DNA of 46,249 nt from an uncultured Alistipes sp. (GCA_944322375.1 CALUOX010000006.1:1-46249), one strand, 5' to 3'; positions 25,638 through 35,156 are shown, numbered from the stretch's first letter. Numbers and translations: made by a program. The notes: generated by a model from the sequence alone, not told the origin.

Positions 25638-26885
25638 TCAGCGGACCTTGAGTGTCGCCAGCGCCGTCAGTGACAGCAACAGGCTGATGATCCAGAACCG
25701 CGTAACGATCTTCGTCTCGAAAAGCCCCTTCTTCTGGTAGTGATGGTGGATCGGCGCCATCAGGAACAGCCGCCGACCCTCGCCGTAACGACGCTTTGTA
25801 TATTTGAAGTAGGAGACCTGCAGCATGACCGAAACGCTCTCTACCAGAAAGACTCCGCAAAGAATGGGCAGCAGCAGCTCCTTGCGGATGCAAAGCGCAA
25901 AGACGGCGATGATGCCGCCGATAGCCAGCGATCCCGTATCACCCATGAAGGTCTGTGCCGGGAAGGAGTTGTACCACAGGAAGCCGATGAGCGCACCGGC
26001 AAAGGCAGCGGCAAAGACCACCAGTTCGCCCGAGCCGGGAATGTACATGATATTGAGGTAGTCGGCATAAACGATGTGGCCCGACAGATAGGCCAGAATT
26101 CCCAAAACAGCCACAATCGGCACCGAAACACCCGAAACCAGTCCGTCGAGTCCGTCGGTCAGGTTGGCGCCGTTCGATACGGCCGTGACGACGAAGATCG
26201 CTACCAGCACGTACAGGATCCAGGTCGCAACACGGTTGCCGCCCGTAAACCAGGCGTAGTCGAATTCATTGTCCTTGACGAAGGGGATGGTCGTCTGCGT
26301 GGTCTTGACACTCTCGGTGCTCAACACCACACGGTTCGTGCTCACACGGTCGATGACCGTTCCGTCATCATCGACAACAAGCTGCTCGACCGGCTCCGAG
26401 ATCTTGTCCCGCACCACCACATCGGGCGACGCACACATGATTGTTCCCACGATAATGCCGATGCCCACCTGGCCGACGATCTTGAACTTGCCCTTCAGCC
26501 CCTCCTTGTTGTGGCGGAAGACCTTGATGTAATCGTCCAGGAAGCCCAGCAGCCCCAGCCAGACAGTCGAGACCAGCATCATCTGAACATAGACGTTGTC
26601 CAGCCGTCCGAAGAGCAGCATGGGGATCAGGATGGCCAGCAGAATCATCACGCCCCCCATCGTCGGGGTGCCGCGTTTCTGCAACTGCCCTTCAAGTCCG
26701 AGGTTGCGGATCTCTTCGCCGATCTGACGGCGCTGCATGAAACGGATGACGTACTGTCCGAACGTGATCGTGATCAGCAGGGCAAGAATGACAGCCAGTG
26801 CCGAGCGGAACGAAATGTATTGGAACATACCGGCACCGGGCAGGTCGTAATGCGAATCAAGGTATTGAAAAAGATGATACAACAT
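25638..26885 (-). CDS. mraY: Phospho-N-acetylmuramoyl-pentapeptide transferase
   Basis: Makes lipid I from UDP-MurNAc-pentapeptide and undecaprenyl phosphate at the inner membrane. The 415-residue protein carries TPTMGGV, FLDDYIKVFRHNKEGLKGK, ANLTDGLDGL, NSFPAQTFMGDTGSLA and the histidine-rich APIHHHYQKKG. It has an extra loop of about 60 residues after CASPDVVVRD, typical of Bacteroidetes MraY and making it longer than the usual 360. The start at 26885 (MLYHLFQYL) matches relatives; 26909 is an upstream alternative. It lies 74 bases after murE. Confidence 0.96.
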   Translation of the reverse strand: MLYHLFQYLDSHYDLPGAGMFQYISFRSALAVILALLITITFGQYVIRFMQRRQIGEEIRNLGLEGQLQKRGTPTMGGVMILLAILIPMLLFGRLDNVYVQMMLVSTVWLGLLGFLDDYIKVFRHNKEGLKGKFKIVGQVGIGIIVGTIMCASPDVVVRDKISEPVEQLVVDDDGTVIDRVSTNRVVLSTESVKTTQTTIPFVKDNEFDYAWFTGGNRVATWILYVLVAIFVVTAVSNGANLTDGLDGLVSGVSVPIVAVLGILAYLSGHIVYADYLNIMYIPGSGELVVFAAAFAGALIGFLWYNSFPAQTFMGDTGSLAIGGIIAVFALCIRKELLLPILCGVFLVESVSVMLQVSYFKYTKRRYGEGRRLFLMAPIHHHYQKKGLFETKIVTRFWIISLLLSLTALATLKVR

Positions 26886-26959
26886 ATTGGCAACAACTGT
26901 TTTCTGCACTGAGGGACCCTGTCGCGGAAGGGCCGGCAGCGCTTCGTTGAGGAATTCGG

Positions 26960-28420
26960 TTAACAGTGCCGGTTCGATTTGAAGCGGTTGACGATCTCTT
27001 CGCGGTCATCGAAATGGCGACGTTCGTCACCCACGATCTGGTAGGTCTCATGCCCCTTGCCGGCCAGCAGCACGATATCGCCCGGACGGGCAAGCATCGC
27101 CGCCGTGCGGATCGCCTCGGCCCGATCCGTAATCCGAAGATAACGCGCATCCGGATCCAGACCTGCAACCATCTCGTCAAGAATCGCCTCGGGGTCTTCA
27201 TGCCGCGGATTGTCGGAGGTAAAGATTGCCGTCGTGGCATATTTCACGGCAATCTGCGCCATCTCCGGACGTTTCGTGCGGTCCCGGTCACCGCCGCAGC
27301 CGCAGACGATAATCAGCTGTGCATCGCCGCTGCGCAGTTCGTTCAGCGTCCGCAGGACGTTCTCCAGGGCGTCGGGTGTATGGGCATAGTCGATCACGGC
27401 CGTACGACCGTCGTCCGCACGCACGAACTCCAGACGTCCGCGCACGGGGGTCAGACGGCTCATCGCCGTCAATACCTCATCGCGTCCGGCTCCCAGCAAC
27501 ACTGCGGCGCCATACACGGCCAGCAGGTTACAGGCATTGAACCGTCCGAGAAACCGCACCCAGACCTCGTTCCCGTCCATGCGCAGCAGCATGCCGTCGA
27601 GGTGCTGCTCCAGCACCCGGCACGTGAAGTCGGCTGCCGACTGCATCGAACAGGTCGCAACCTTCGCCCGCGTATTCTGCACCATGACACGGCCGTTGCG
27701 GTCGTCGATGTTGACCAGTGCGAAGGCATCGGCCGGCAGTTGATCGAAAAATCGTTTTTTCGCCTGAATATAAGCCGCAAAAGTCTTGTGGTAGTCGAGG
27801 TGGTCGTGCGTGATGTTCGTGAAGATCCCGCCGGCAAAGTGCAATCCCCGGATACGGTCCTGAACGATGGCATGCGACGACACCTCCATGAAGCAATATC
27901 CGCATCCGGCATCGGCCATCTGACGCAACAGGCCATACAGATGGATGGCGTCGGGCGTCGTGTGTGTCGATGCAATCCGGCGTTCGCCCACCCGATAGAC
28001 GACCGTCGAGATCAGACCGGCCTCGTATCCCAATGCGCGGAACAGATCGTAGAGCAGCGTGGCGACCGTCGTCTTTCCGTTGGTCCCCGTAACCCCCACC
28101 AACCGCAATGCACGGTCGGGGTGATCATAGAAGGCGGCGGCCAGATCCGCCATCGCCGCATGCATATCGTTCACCACCACATAGCAGACTCCCTCCGTCA
28201 ACGTTTCGGGTAACGTCTGGCAGACAACCGCTGTCGCACCCGCCGCAACGGCCTGCGGAATGAAACGATGGCCGTCGATCGCCGTTCCCGGAACGGCAAA
28301 GAAACAGCAGCCCGGAGTCACCTCCCGCGAATCACACGTCAAAGCCGATATCGACCGGCCTGCGGCACCGCAAACCCGTACGACATCGGTCGAGCCGATC
28401 AACTCTTCAATTCTCTTCAT
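26960..28420 (-). CDS. murE: UDP-N-acetylmuramoyl-L-alanyl-D-glutamate--2,6-diaminopimelate ligase
   Basis: Adds the third residue of the peptidoglycan stem. The 486-residue protein has an ATP loop TGTNGKTT (111-118), ITHDHLDYHKTF, RGRLEFV, DYAHTPDALENVL and the DNPR motif at 403-406, which in this family signals meso-diaminopimelate rather than lysine. AGKGHE lies near the C-terminus. The start at 28420 (MKRIEELIG) is chosen over 28483, since the longer form adds a low-complexity basic segment absent from MurE. Confidence 0.96.
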   Translation of the reverse strand: MKRIEELIGSTDVVRVCGAAGRSISALTCDSREVTPGCCFFAVPGTAIDGHRFIPQAVAAGATAVVCQTLPETLTEGVCYVVVNDMHAAMADLAAAFYDHPDRALRLVGVTGTNGKTTVATLLYDLFRALGYEAGLISTVVYRVGERRIASTHTTPDAIHLYGLLRQMADAGCGYCFMEVSSHAIVQDRIRGLHFAGGIFTNITHDHLDYHKTFAAYIQAKKRFFDQLPADAFALVNIDDRNGRVMVQNTRAKVATCSMQSAADFTCRVLEQHLDGMLLRMDGNEVWVRFLGRFNACNLLAVYGAAVLLGAGRDEVLTAMSRLTPVRGRLEFVRADDGRTAVIDYAHTPDALENVLRTLNELRSGDAQLIIVCGCGGDRDRTKRPEMAQIAVKYATTAIFTSDNPRHEDPEAILDEMVAGLDPDARYLRITDRAEAIRTAAMLARPGDIVLLAGKGHETYQIVGDERRHFDDREEIVNRFKSNRHC

Positions 28421-28498
28421 ATCTCGATTCCTTTTTGTTCTCTCTTCTGTTCTTATCCTATCCGCAGCCACCCGCCGCACCATTCGTCCGACCCGGAA

Positions 28499-30763
28499 TC
28501 ACCGCAATCTCAGCGACACCGCCTCGCCGCGCCGGATCTTCCGTCCCGGCGGCAGGCTCTGCTCCCGAACGGCGCCCTTACCGGTAAAAGAGACGCGCAA
28601 CCCTCTGCTTTCAAGCAGGAACAACGCCTCCTTCAGCCCCATGCCCCGCACATCGGGCATCGAATGCAGGTCCTCATCAAGCGCCGTGACCGTAACACGT
28701 CCCGTTGAGTCGACCTGCGTGCGACCCCAACCCGAACGTTTGTCGCTCTGTACGCGCGGCATCAACTCTCCGGCCGACTCCCGGATCTGCGCAATGTCCC
28801 CGCCCTTGACCGTATGGGCATAGCTGGCTTCATCCGCCTCCTCGACACGGCCGTACCACTCCTGCTGCCGGTTATAGATGTAGTTGACGATCTGCTGTTC
28901 CACAGGCCCCGACAGCCCCGCGCCGTAATAGGTTGTTCCCAGTCCCCGCCGCGTAAACATTGCGGTAAGAACCGTATATTTCGGTTTGTCGGCCGGGAAA
29001 TAGAGCACCATTGTTCCGAGATAGTACCCGTCCGAATACTTGATGCCGCCCTGGGCGTATTGTGCCGTACCGGTCTTGCCGGCAATCTTGAAGAGTGTCG
29101 TATCGCGGAAAAACTGTTTGGCCGTACCCGTCGTACCGACCTCCTCGAGGCATTCGCGCACCTTGCGCAGCGAAGACGACGAACAGATCCGATCGACCAG
29201 AACGCGCGGTTCGTTCCGTGCAACCACCTTGTCGCCGCGACGGATCTCGCGGATCAGGCGCGGCGCAACCATGCAGCCGTCATTGGCGACGGCATTGTAG
29301 AGCGTCAGCGTATGCAGCGGCGTCAACTCGATGGCGTAACCGTAGCCCATATAGACCAATGTTACGTCGGGATACCAGATCTTCATGCCCGGCATCGGAA
29401 AGATCGGCGCCACGGAGCCGAACTCTTCCAGCCCCACCGTACGGTCGAGATGTAGATGCCGCAGGTACTCCACATAGCGTTCGGGATGATCCTTGTAGGA
29501 TTCATAGACCGCACGCGCAAAGAAGACATTCGACGAATGGGCCACCGCATCCTTCAGATTGAGCGGCGGCAGGCCGTGCGAATCCTGCACCGTTGTCCGC
29601 CCCACCTTGACCCGCGCGCCATTGCCCGTATCGAAGGTCGCATCGAGATCCATCCCCGCATCGTCCACCAAAGCCAGCAGGGCCGCAAGCTTGAAGGTCG
29701 ATCCCGGTTCCATACGGGCGGACAACGCCCGGTTCGTCGTCTCGGCATACCCGCCGGACCGCGTGCGCGACAGATTGGCCATTGCCAACAGATCGCCCGT
29801 CTCCACCTCCATGACCAGCGCCGTACCCCACAGCGCATGCTCCCGTTCAAGCTGGCGCCGCAACGCCCGGTCGGCGACGTCCTGCATCTCCACATCGAGG
29901 GTCGTCACGACATCCAGACCGTTCTCCGGCTCCTGATTCTCCCCGTCCACGATGCGCCCCGAGAATCCCCGGGCGATACGCTGCCGGCGTGCCAGTCCGG
30001 GCCGTCCCGCCAGCGTGTCACGGAATACATACTCCACGCCGTAATTGCCCTGGTCTCCCATTTTGCCGATCGTTCGCCGCGCCAGTTCCCCCTGCGGATA
30101 GATCCGTTCGTCCCGTTCGCGCAGGTGGTAGGTCATGCCCATGTTCCAGTTCAGAATCGGATAATGGCGCAGCGTCTGCCACTCGGTATAGTCGATCTCG
30201 CGCGGAAACAACGGAACCGGCGTATGGTCGCGCAGCGTATCGTAGAGCTTCTCGGTGCGGAACTCCTCGCCACGCAGGCGGTCCCACCAACGGGCCAGGC
30301 GCCCTTCGGAGCGCGGAACGAGCGTATCTTTCCGGTAAACGACACGATAACGGCGCTCGTGTTCGCGCTGCATCATCCGGGCATAGGCCGAAGCCGGTTT
30401 GTCCTTGAAATAGAGAGCCAGCAGCTTCGCCAGCGAATCGCTCTGTTCGCGGAACGTCCGCAGCGAATCGAACCCTTCGCTGCCGTAATCCACCTCCACC
30501 TGATAACGGAACAACGACGTGGCAAGCGGCTCGCCGTTGCGGGCAAGGATGTTGCCGCGACGCGCCGGAAGGATCTCCTCGGAGAAGATCCGTCCCGCAA
30601 GACGTTCGGCGTTGTAGGCCACCTCCGTCGAAAAGAGCTGGACCCAGATCAAACGTGCAAAGACCAGCGCCGCAATGAGAATGAATGCGGCGTACAACAG
30701 ATGCACGCGAAAGAGAATGTCGCGTTTGATCGGAGAGTTTTCCTTCGGCTGCGGCATGGTCAC
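28499..30763 (-). CDS. ftsI: Penicillin-binding protein (FtsI-type transpeptidase with PASTA domain)
   Basis: Class B transpeptidase for septal peptidoglycan. The 754-residue protein has one N-terminal membrane helix (about 20-44), a dimerisation domain, and the transpeptidase motifs STFK (355-358, catalytic S355), SSN (409-411) and KTGT (562-565). A C-terminal PASTA-like domain contains MPDVRGMGLKEALFLLESRGL. The length is greater than E. coli FtsI (588) because of that domain and a long segment around 125-200. Its ATG overlaps the stop of the FtsL-like gene as ATGA, so they are translationally coupled. Confidence 0.95.
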   Translation of the reverse strand: MTMPQPKENSPIKRDILFRVHLLYAAFILIAALVFARLIWVQLFSTEVAYNAERLAGRIFSEEILPARRGNILARNGEPLATSLFRYQVEVDYGSEGFDSLRTFREQSDSLAKLLALYFKDKPASAYARMMQREHERRYRVVYRKDTLVPRSEGRLARWWDRLRGEEFRTEKLYDTLRDHTPVPLFPREIDYTEWQTLRHYPILNWNMGMTYHLRERDERIYPQGELARRTIGKMGDQGNYGVEYVFRDTLAGRPGLARRQRIARGFSGRIVDGENQEPENGLDVVTTLDVEMQDVADRALRRQLEREHALWGTALVMEVETGDLLAMANLSRTRSGGYAETTNRALSARMEPGSTFKLAALLALVDDAGMDLDATFDTGNGARVKVGRTTVQDSHGLPPLNLKDAVAHSSNVFFARAVYESYKDHPERYVEYLRHLHLDRTVGLEEFGSVAPIFPMPGMKIWYPDVTLVYMGYGYAIELTPLHTLTLYNAVANDGCMVAPRLIREIRRGDKVVARNEPRVLVDRICSSSSLRKVRECLEEVGTTGTAKQFFRDTTLFKIAGKTGTAQYAQGGIKYSDGYYLGTMVLYFPADKPKYTVLTAMFTRRGLGTTYYGAGLSGPVEQQIVNYIYNRQQEWYGRVEEADEASYAHTVKGGDIAQIRESAGELMPRVQSDKRSGWGRTQVDSTGRVTVTALDEDLHSMPDVRGMGLKEALFLLESRGLRVSFTGKGAVREQSLPPGRKIRRGEAVSLRLR

Positions 30764-31278
30764 TCTTCAATGATTTCGCCCGGAGAGTCCGGATCATACA
30801 ACGGGATGTTTCGTTCGGCAAGGGCCCGCACGACGGCCGAATGCGAGGTCTCGCTGAAACGCCGCTCCTGCAAACGCACCGACCGCTCCTGCAACAGCTG
30901 TACTTCCCGTTCCAGCCGGGAATATTTCATGTCAAGGTGCAATGCGGTGAACATGACCGTGATGCTCAGGAAAAAGGCCACGGCCATCCATGCCAGATAA
31001 CGGTAATACCCCGAGAAGCTCTTGCGAACCAGGATGTTGCCCGAGAAGAGCTGCCAGATCACGCTCGACTTGCGACGTCGTTCGAGACGGGCCGCACGCT
31101 CTTCGGCCTCCCGCTCCTCGGCTTCCGCCTCCCGGTCGGCACGCAGATCCTCCTCCGCCTCACCGCTCTGCACGCGCAACACCTCGCGACGAATGCGCCG
31201 CGCCAGTTCGGCATCACGCGCCGCAGCCTCACGCTCGGCATCGGTAACGGGATTGAATTCGTGATCCTGGTAACTCAT
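30760..31278 (-). CDS. FtsL-like cell division protein
   Basis: A 172-residue protein with a highly charged N-terminal cytoplasmic part (about 1-90, rich in E, R, A), one membrane helix (YLAWMAVAFFLSITVMFTAL) and a short periplasmic coiled coil (RLEREVQLLQERSVRLQERR). This layout, and the place between rsmH and ftsI, fit the FtsL-like protein of Bacteroidetes dcw clusters; sequence similarity to E. coli FtsL is low. The charged N-terminus is longer than in classic FtsL. Confidence 0.82.
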   Translation of the reverse strand: MSYQDHEFNPVTDAEREAAARDAELARRIRREVLRVQSGEAEEDLRADREAEAEEREAEERAARLERRRKSSVIWQLFSGNILVRKSFSGYYRYLAWMAVAFFLSITVMFTALHLDMKYSRLEREVQLLQERSVRLQERRFSETSHSAVVRALAERNIPLYDPDSPGEIIEE

Positions 31279-31302
31279 CGTCTATCGGATTGTTTGCTCG
31301 CT

Positions 31303-32244
31303 TCAACTTGTTCGACCCTCACGGATGCCGTCCTCATCGGCACACTTCACTGCAGCCCGCAATTTTGCCGAACGCGAACGCGGATTGCGGGACAGCTCCT
31401 CCGCCGAAGGGGTGACGGCCTTGCGCATAAGAAGCGTAAAGGGGATCCGGGTCCGTCCATAAAAATCCTGATCCACGTGTCCCTCGAAATTGCCGCTCCG
31501 CAGAAAATTCTTCACCAGCCGGTCCTCGAGCGAATGGTAGGAGATGACCACCAGACGACCGCCCGGGCGCAGTACCTTGAGGCTCTGTTCAAGAGCCATC
31601 TTCAATGCCTCCAGCTCGCCGTTGACCTCGATACGCAGAGCCTGAAAGAGTTTCGTCAGGAACTTCGCCTCCTCCTTCTTCGGAGTGCACGGAGCTACGG
31701 CCGCAACCAGCGCATCGGTCGTCGTGATCGGAGCCGTCTCGCGTGCCCGGATGATGCAGTGCGCCACCTTCCAGGGTGTTGTCAATTCGCCCCAGTCGCC
31801 CAGCACGTGCGTCAGCGACGCCTCATCATAGCCGTTGACGACATCGGCTGCCGTCAGATGGCCCCGACGGTTCATGCGCATGTCGAGCGGAGCGGATCCC
31901 CGGAACGAAAAGCCGCGCTCCGGCACGTCGAAATGGTGCGACGAAACGCCCAGATCGGCCAGAATGCCGTCCACCTCGACAACCCCGCGCAGTCGCAGCG
32001 CTCCGCGCAAAAAGCGGAAATTGCTCTCCACATAGTGGAACCGGGAATCCCGGGGAACATTCTCCAGCGTATCGCGGTCCTGATCAAATCCGTACAAACG
32101 TCCCTCCGGACCCAACATCGACAGAATGCGGCGCGAATGGCCGCCCCCGCCAAAGGTCAGATCCACATACGTTCCCGACGGCTCGACGCCAAGCAGCCCG
32201 ACGGACTCTTCAAGCAGCACCGGAATATGGTAGTTTTGCTCCAT
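31303..32244 (-). CDS. rsmH: 16S rRNA (cytosine(1402)-N4)-methyltransferase
   Basis: Methylates C1402 of 16S rRNA using S-adenosylmethionine. The 313-residue protein starts MEQNYHIPVLLEESV and has the SAM-binding block VDLTFGGGGHSRRIL, plus DLGVSSHHFDVPERGFSFR, LRIEVNGELEAL and YHSLEDRLVKNF. The start at 32244 gives the standard beginning; 32262 (MPIAVS) is in frame and possible. It is the first gene of this dcw cluster; the usual preceding mraZ is absent. Confidence 0.96.
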   Translation of the reverse strand: MEQNYHIPVLLEESVGLLGVEPSGTYVDLTFGGGGHSRRILSMLGPEGRLYGFDQDRDTLENVPRDSRFHYVESNFRFLRGALRLRGVVEVDGILADLGVSSHHFDVPERGFSFRGSAPLDMRMNRRGHLTAADVVNGYDEASLTHVLGDWGELTTPWKVAHCIIRARETAPITTTDALVAAVAPCTPKKEEAKFLTKLFQALRIEVNGELEALKMALEQSLKVLRPGGRLVVISYHSLEDRLVKNFLRSGNFEGHVDQDFYGRTRIPFTLLMRKAVTPSAEELSRNPRSRSAKLRAAVKCADEDGIREGRTS

Positions 32245-32280
32245 GCTGACGGCAATAGGCATAAAGACGTAATTTGGGCG

Positions 32281-32312
32281 TAAAGTTACCGATAATAAAA
32301 AAATTTTCCCAA
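32281..32312 (-). promoter_or_regulatory. Candidate promoter of the dcw cluster
   Basis: On the minus strand TTG (32312-32310), 21 bases, then TAACTTTA (32288-32281), one base off the -7 consensus. It lies about 40 bases before the rsmH start. Confidence 0.45.
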
Positions 32313-32320
32313 CAAAATCG

Positions 32321-32328
32321 TATATTTG
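32321..32328 (+). promoter_or_regulatory. Candidate -7 element for the glycine-lipid pair
   Basis: TATATTTG fits TAnnTTTG and lies 25 bases before the ATG at 32354. The -33 region is A/T-rich, without a clear TTTG. Confidence 0.55.
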
Positions 32329-32353
32329 CATAACGATTCCTGCGACCCTTTCC

Positions 32354-33172
32354 ATGCTTAGAATAGATATCGATGAGGTGTTGCGCGAGAAGATGCCTCG
32401 CCACGAAAAATACATCCCCCGCTTTGTGCGACAGTGGCTTCGGCGCACCATCCACGAAGAGGAGTTGAACCGCATTCTGGAAGAGGGGCAAACGGCCTCG
32501 CCCCGCGAATTCATCCGGATCGCCCTGCATTACATGCGGGTGGATTATACGGTCGAGGGATTGGAACGGCTCGATACGCAGGAGCGTTATCTCTTCGTGG
32601 CAAACCACCCCTTCGGCGGCATGGACGGAATGATGATCGCCGCAGCGCTGATCGACCGTTTCGGCGATGTGCGCGTGGTGATCAACGATCTGCTCATGCA
32701 CGTCGAACCCCTGCGACCCATCTGGCTCCCCGTCAACAAGCACGGCCGACAAACGCCCGAATACGTCCGACAGTACGACGATGCCTTTTATGGCGATGTT
32801 CCGCTGCTGACATTCCCTGCCGGTCTCTGCTCCCGCCGCAAGAACGGCGTGGTGAGCGACACCGAGTGGCGGTTGAACTTCATCAAGCGTGCTCATGCCG
32901 CACGTCGGAAGATCGTTCCGATCTATGTCGAGGGGCAACTGTCGAACTTCTTTTACCGTCTGGCCCGTCTGCGCGAAGGGCTCGGAATACGATTCAACAT
33001 CGAGATGCTGTGGCTGCCCGACGAGATGTTCCGTCAAAGCGGCAGCAGGCTGCGAATCATCGCCGGAGAACCGATCGCACCGGAAAACCTTACCGGAACG
33101 TTGAGACAACAGGCCGATACCGTACGTGAGGCGGTTTACCGGCTCAAAGACCGATTGCCATGTCTGCAATAA
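32354..33172 (+). CDS. glsA: Lysophospholipid/glycine-lipid O-acyltransferase (PlsC family)
   Basis: A 272-residue PlsC-type acyltransferase with the catalytic NHxxxxD motif (NHPFGGMDG, about residues 84-92) and the substrate block FPAGLCSRRKNG. Next to a GNAT-type N-acyltransferase, this matches the GlsA/GlsB pair of Bacteroides, in which GlsB N-acylates glycine with a 3-hydroxy fatty acid and GlsA O-acylates the product. The gene name rests on that pairing. The next gene overlaps its end by 13 bases. It starts divergently from rsmH. Confidence 0.8.
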   Translation: MLRIDIDEVLREKMPRHEKYIPRFVRQWLRRTIHEEELNRILEEGQTASPREFIRIALHYMRVDYTVEGLERLDTQERYLFVANHPFGGMDGMMIAAALIDRFGDVRVVINDLLMHVEPLRPIWLPVNKHGRQTPEYVRQYDDAFYGDVPLLTFPAGLCSRRKNGVVSDTEWRLNFIKRAHAARRKIVPIYVEGQLSNFFYRLARLREGLGIRFNIEMLWLPDEMFRQSGSRLRIIAGEPIAPENLTGTLRQQADTVREAVYRLKDRLPCLQ

Positions 33173-34155
33173 AACCCATCATCGATCCCCTGCCCCGCGA
33201 AACGCTGCTGCGGGAACTGACGCCGGAACGCAAAGTCCGCGACACGCGGCGCGCCGGCAATGAGATCTATGTCTTTACGGCAGCCGAATGCCCCGCACTG
33301 ATGCGGGAGGTGGGCCGGTTGCGGGAGATCGCATTCCGCACGGCCGGCGGCGGAACGGGCGACGAGGTGGATATCGACGCCGAGGACCGTGCCAGCGGCG
33401 GGTATCACCAGCTCATCGTGTGGGATCCCGCAGCGCAGGAGGTTGTAGGCGGCTACCGGTTTATCGTCTGCACCTCGCCGTTCCAGCAACATCTCTCGAC
33501 GGAGCACTATTTTCACTTCAGCGATCTGTTCCGCCGCCGCTACCTGCCGCATACCATCGAACTGGGACGGTCGTTCATACAGCCCTCCTATCAGGCCCGG
33601 GGAAATTCGAAAAGCATCTATGCCCTTGACAACCTGTGGGACGGACTCGGCGCACTGATCGTCCTCAATCCCAAGGCGAAATACCTCTTCGGGAAGGTGA
33701 CGATGTACACCTCCTACCAGACGATGGCCCGCAATACGCTCATCTATTTCCTGCGCAAATATTTCCCCGACCGGGACCGGCTGGTGACAGGGCGGCATCC
33801 GCTCGACCTGAAACTCGACGATCCCCGTTACGAAGAGATCTTCACCGGCGAGAACTATGTGGAAAATTACCATATCCTGATTCAGCGCATCCGCGAACTG
33901 AACGAGAACATTCCGCCGCTGATCAACTCTTACATGAATCTGTCGCCGACGATGCGGGTTTTCGACACGGTGGCAAACCCCGACTTCGGCGGTGTGGAAG
34001 AGACCGGAATACTTCTGTCCATCAAGGACATCTATCTTGAAAAGCGGGAACGCTACACCCGGTGGGACGGATGGAGGGCCAATCTGCGGGCCCGCCGCGT
34101 CGCCTTTGCCGAACGGCTCCGCGCGCATCTTGAGGAGATCAAACAGAAACGGTAA
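33160..34155 (+). CDS. glsB: GNAT-fold glycine N-acyltransferase (hemolysin/OlsB-like)
   Basis: A 331-residue protein of the OlsB-like GNAT family. Family elements are LREIAFRTAGGGTGDEVDIDAED, QEVVGGYRFI, ELGRSFIQPSYQ and LWDGLGALIVLNPKAKYLFGKVTM. In Bacteroides the relative GlsB joins 3-hydroxyacyl chains to glycine to start glycine-lipid synthesis. The start at 33160 is inside the end of glsA, so the two are translationally linked. An ornithine-lipid role is a less likely alternative. Confidence 0.8.
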   Translation: MSAIKPIIDPLPRETLLRELTPERKVRDTRRAGNEIYVFTAAECPALMREVGRLREIAFRTAGGGTGDEVDIDAEDRASGGYHQLIVWDPAAQEVVGGYRFIVCTSPFQQHLSTEHYFHFSDLFRRRYLPHTIELGRSFIQPSYQARGNSKSIYALDNLWDGLGALIVLNPKAKYLFGKVTMYTSYQTMARNTLIYFLRKYFPDRDRLVTGRHPLDLKLDDPRYEEIFTGENYVENYHILIQRIRELNENIPPLINSYMNLSPTMRVFDTVANPDFGGVEETGILLSIKDIYLEKRERYTRWDGWRANLRARRVAFAERLRAHLEEIKQKR

Positions 34156-34529
34156 TACCATCGGCTGCGCCTCTTTCTCCCCTCCGGAGAGTCGTGTACA
34201 GACCCGTCGGACGACTCCGAGGATAGGACCCGCAATGCCGTGCAAGAGCTGCGGTGCCCATCTGCCGGGAGGGCTTCCGGGAGATCGGTCTGTCTGCGCT
34301 TCGGCCGAACCGGTGCAGGTGCAGGTGCGCAATACGCACACAGCAGACGGGAAAGGCGCGAAGAGACAGGCAGACAAGAGAGTGAGTGGGTAAAGGAAGG
34401 AAGGGAAGCGAAGCGTGGAAGCGAGGTGGAAGAAAAGCAAGAAACGGAGAAAAGAGGTTCAGCCCCTCCCGGTACGATATTGTCGGGAAGAGCCTCTCAC
34501 CGTTCGGAACAACCGCTCCGATTCATCCG
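34156..34529. other. Intergenic stretch between convergent genes
   Basis: About 370 bases, the second half unusually purine-rich on the plus strand (around 34360-34460). Short GC-rich complementary runs exist, such as GAGG/CCTC near 34455-34497, but no clear intrinsic terminator. Open frames on either strand are not recognisable. Confidence 0.5.
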
Positions 34530-35081
34530 TCACTCCGGGTCGGCCGTCGTATAACGGTCCACGAGCCCATGCACAAACGTGCGGAACGATGCAAACTCCG
34601 CAGGCGTAAGCGCCGTCGGATAGCTCATTACCATCAGTCGATGGGGGTGCGGCGGGAGCTGATAGGAGGGATGAAAATAGTCGTAGTCGTTATATACGAA
34701 TCCGTTGCGCTCGTAGAACTTCCGGCGGCGGCACGAGATCTCGTCCTCGGGAGGATCGATCTCCAGCCACACACGGCCGCTCCGCGCACAGAGTTCGTGC
34801 AGAATCCGCGCGCCGTAGTTCCTGCCGCGCAGGGCCGGATCGACGGCCAGATGTTCGAGATAGACATAACCCTCGTCGGCAAGCCACCAAAAGACCAGCC
34901 CCACGAAACAATCTCCGTCCCAGACCGATTCGGCATGCAGGCGTTCGTCACACAGCGCCGCGGCATAATCCCGCTCGCTGCGTTGCTCGCATCGCGGGAA
35001 CGACTGCTCGTAAAGACGGTAAACGACCGGCCACGACGGATCCGAAATCGACGTAAATCTTTTACAGGTCAAATGCTCCAT
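34530..35081 (-). CDS. GNAT family N-acetyltransferase
   Basis: A 183-residue acetyltransferase. The acetyl-CoA binding motif is LAVDPALRGRNYGARIL, and the C-terminal FYERNGFVYNDYDYF is typical of GNAT enzymes. The substrate cannot be predicted. The start at 35081 (MEHLTCKRF) is preferred over 35165, whose extra residues come from the promoter region of the divergent transporter. It is a single gene converging on glsB. Confidence 0.87.
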   Translation of the reverse strand: MEHLTCKRFTSISDPSWPVVYRLYEQSFPRCEQRSERDYAAALCDERLHAESVWDGDCFVGLVFWWLADEGYVYLEHLAVDPALRGRNYGARILHELCARSGRVWLEIDPPEDEISCRRRKFYERNGFVYNDYDYFHPSYQLPPHPHRLMVMSYPTALTPAEFASFRTFVHGLVDRYTTADPE

Positions 35082-35125
35082 AACGGGCTCCAAGATACGA
35101 CATTTTCTCCCGAAAACGGCGGTTT

Positions 35126-35156
35126 TTAGAAAGATTGCGACTTTTTCGTACCTTTG
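35126..35156 (+). promoter_or_regulatory. Promoter for the AspT/YidE-type transporter gene
   Basis: TACCTTTG (35149-35156) is a perfect -7 element 20 bases before the ATG at 35177. The -33 is only a weak TTAG at 35126, 19 bases upstream. Confidence 0.6.
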
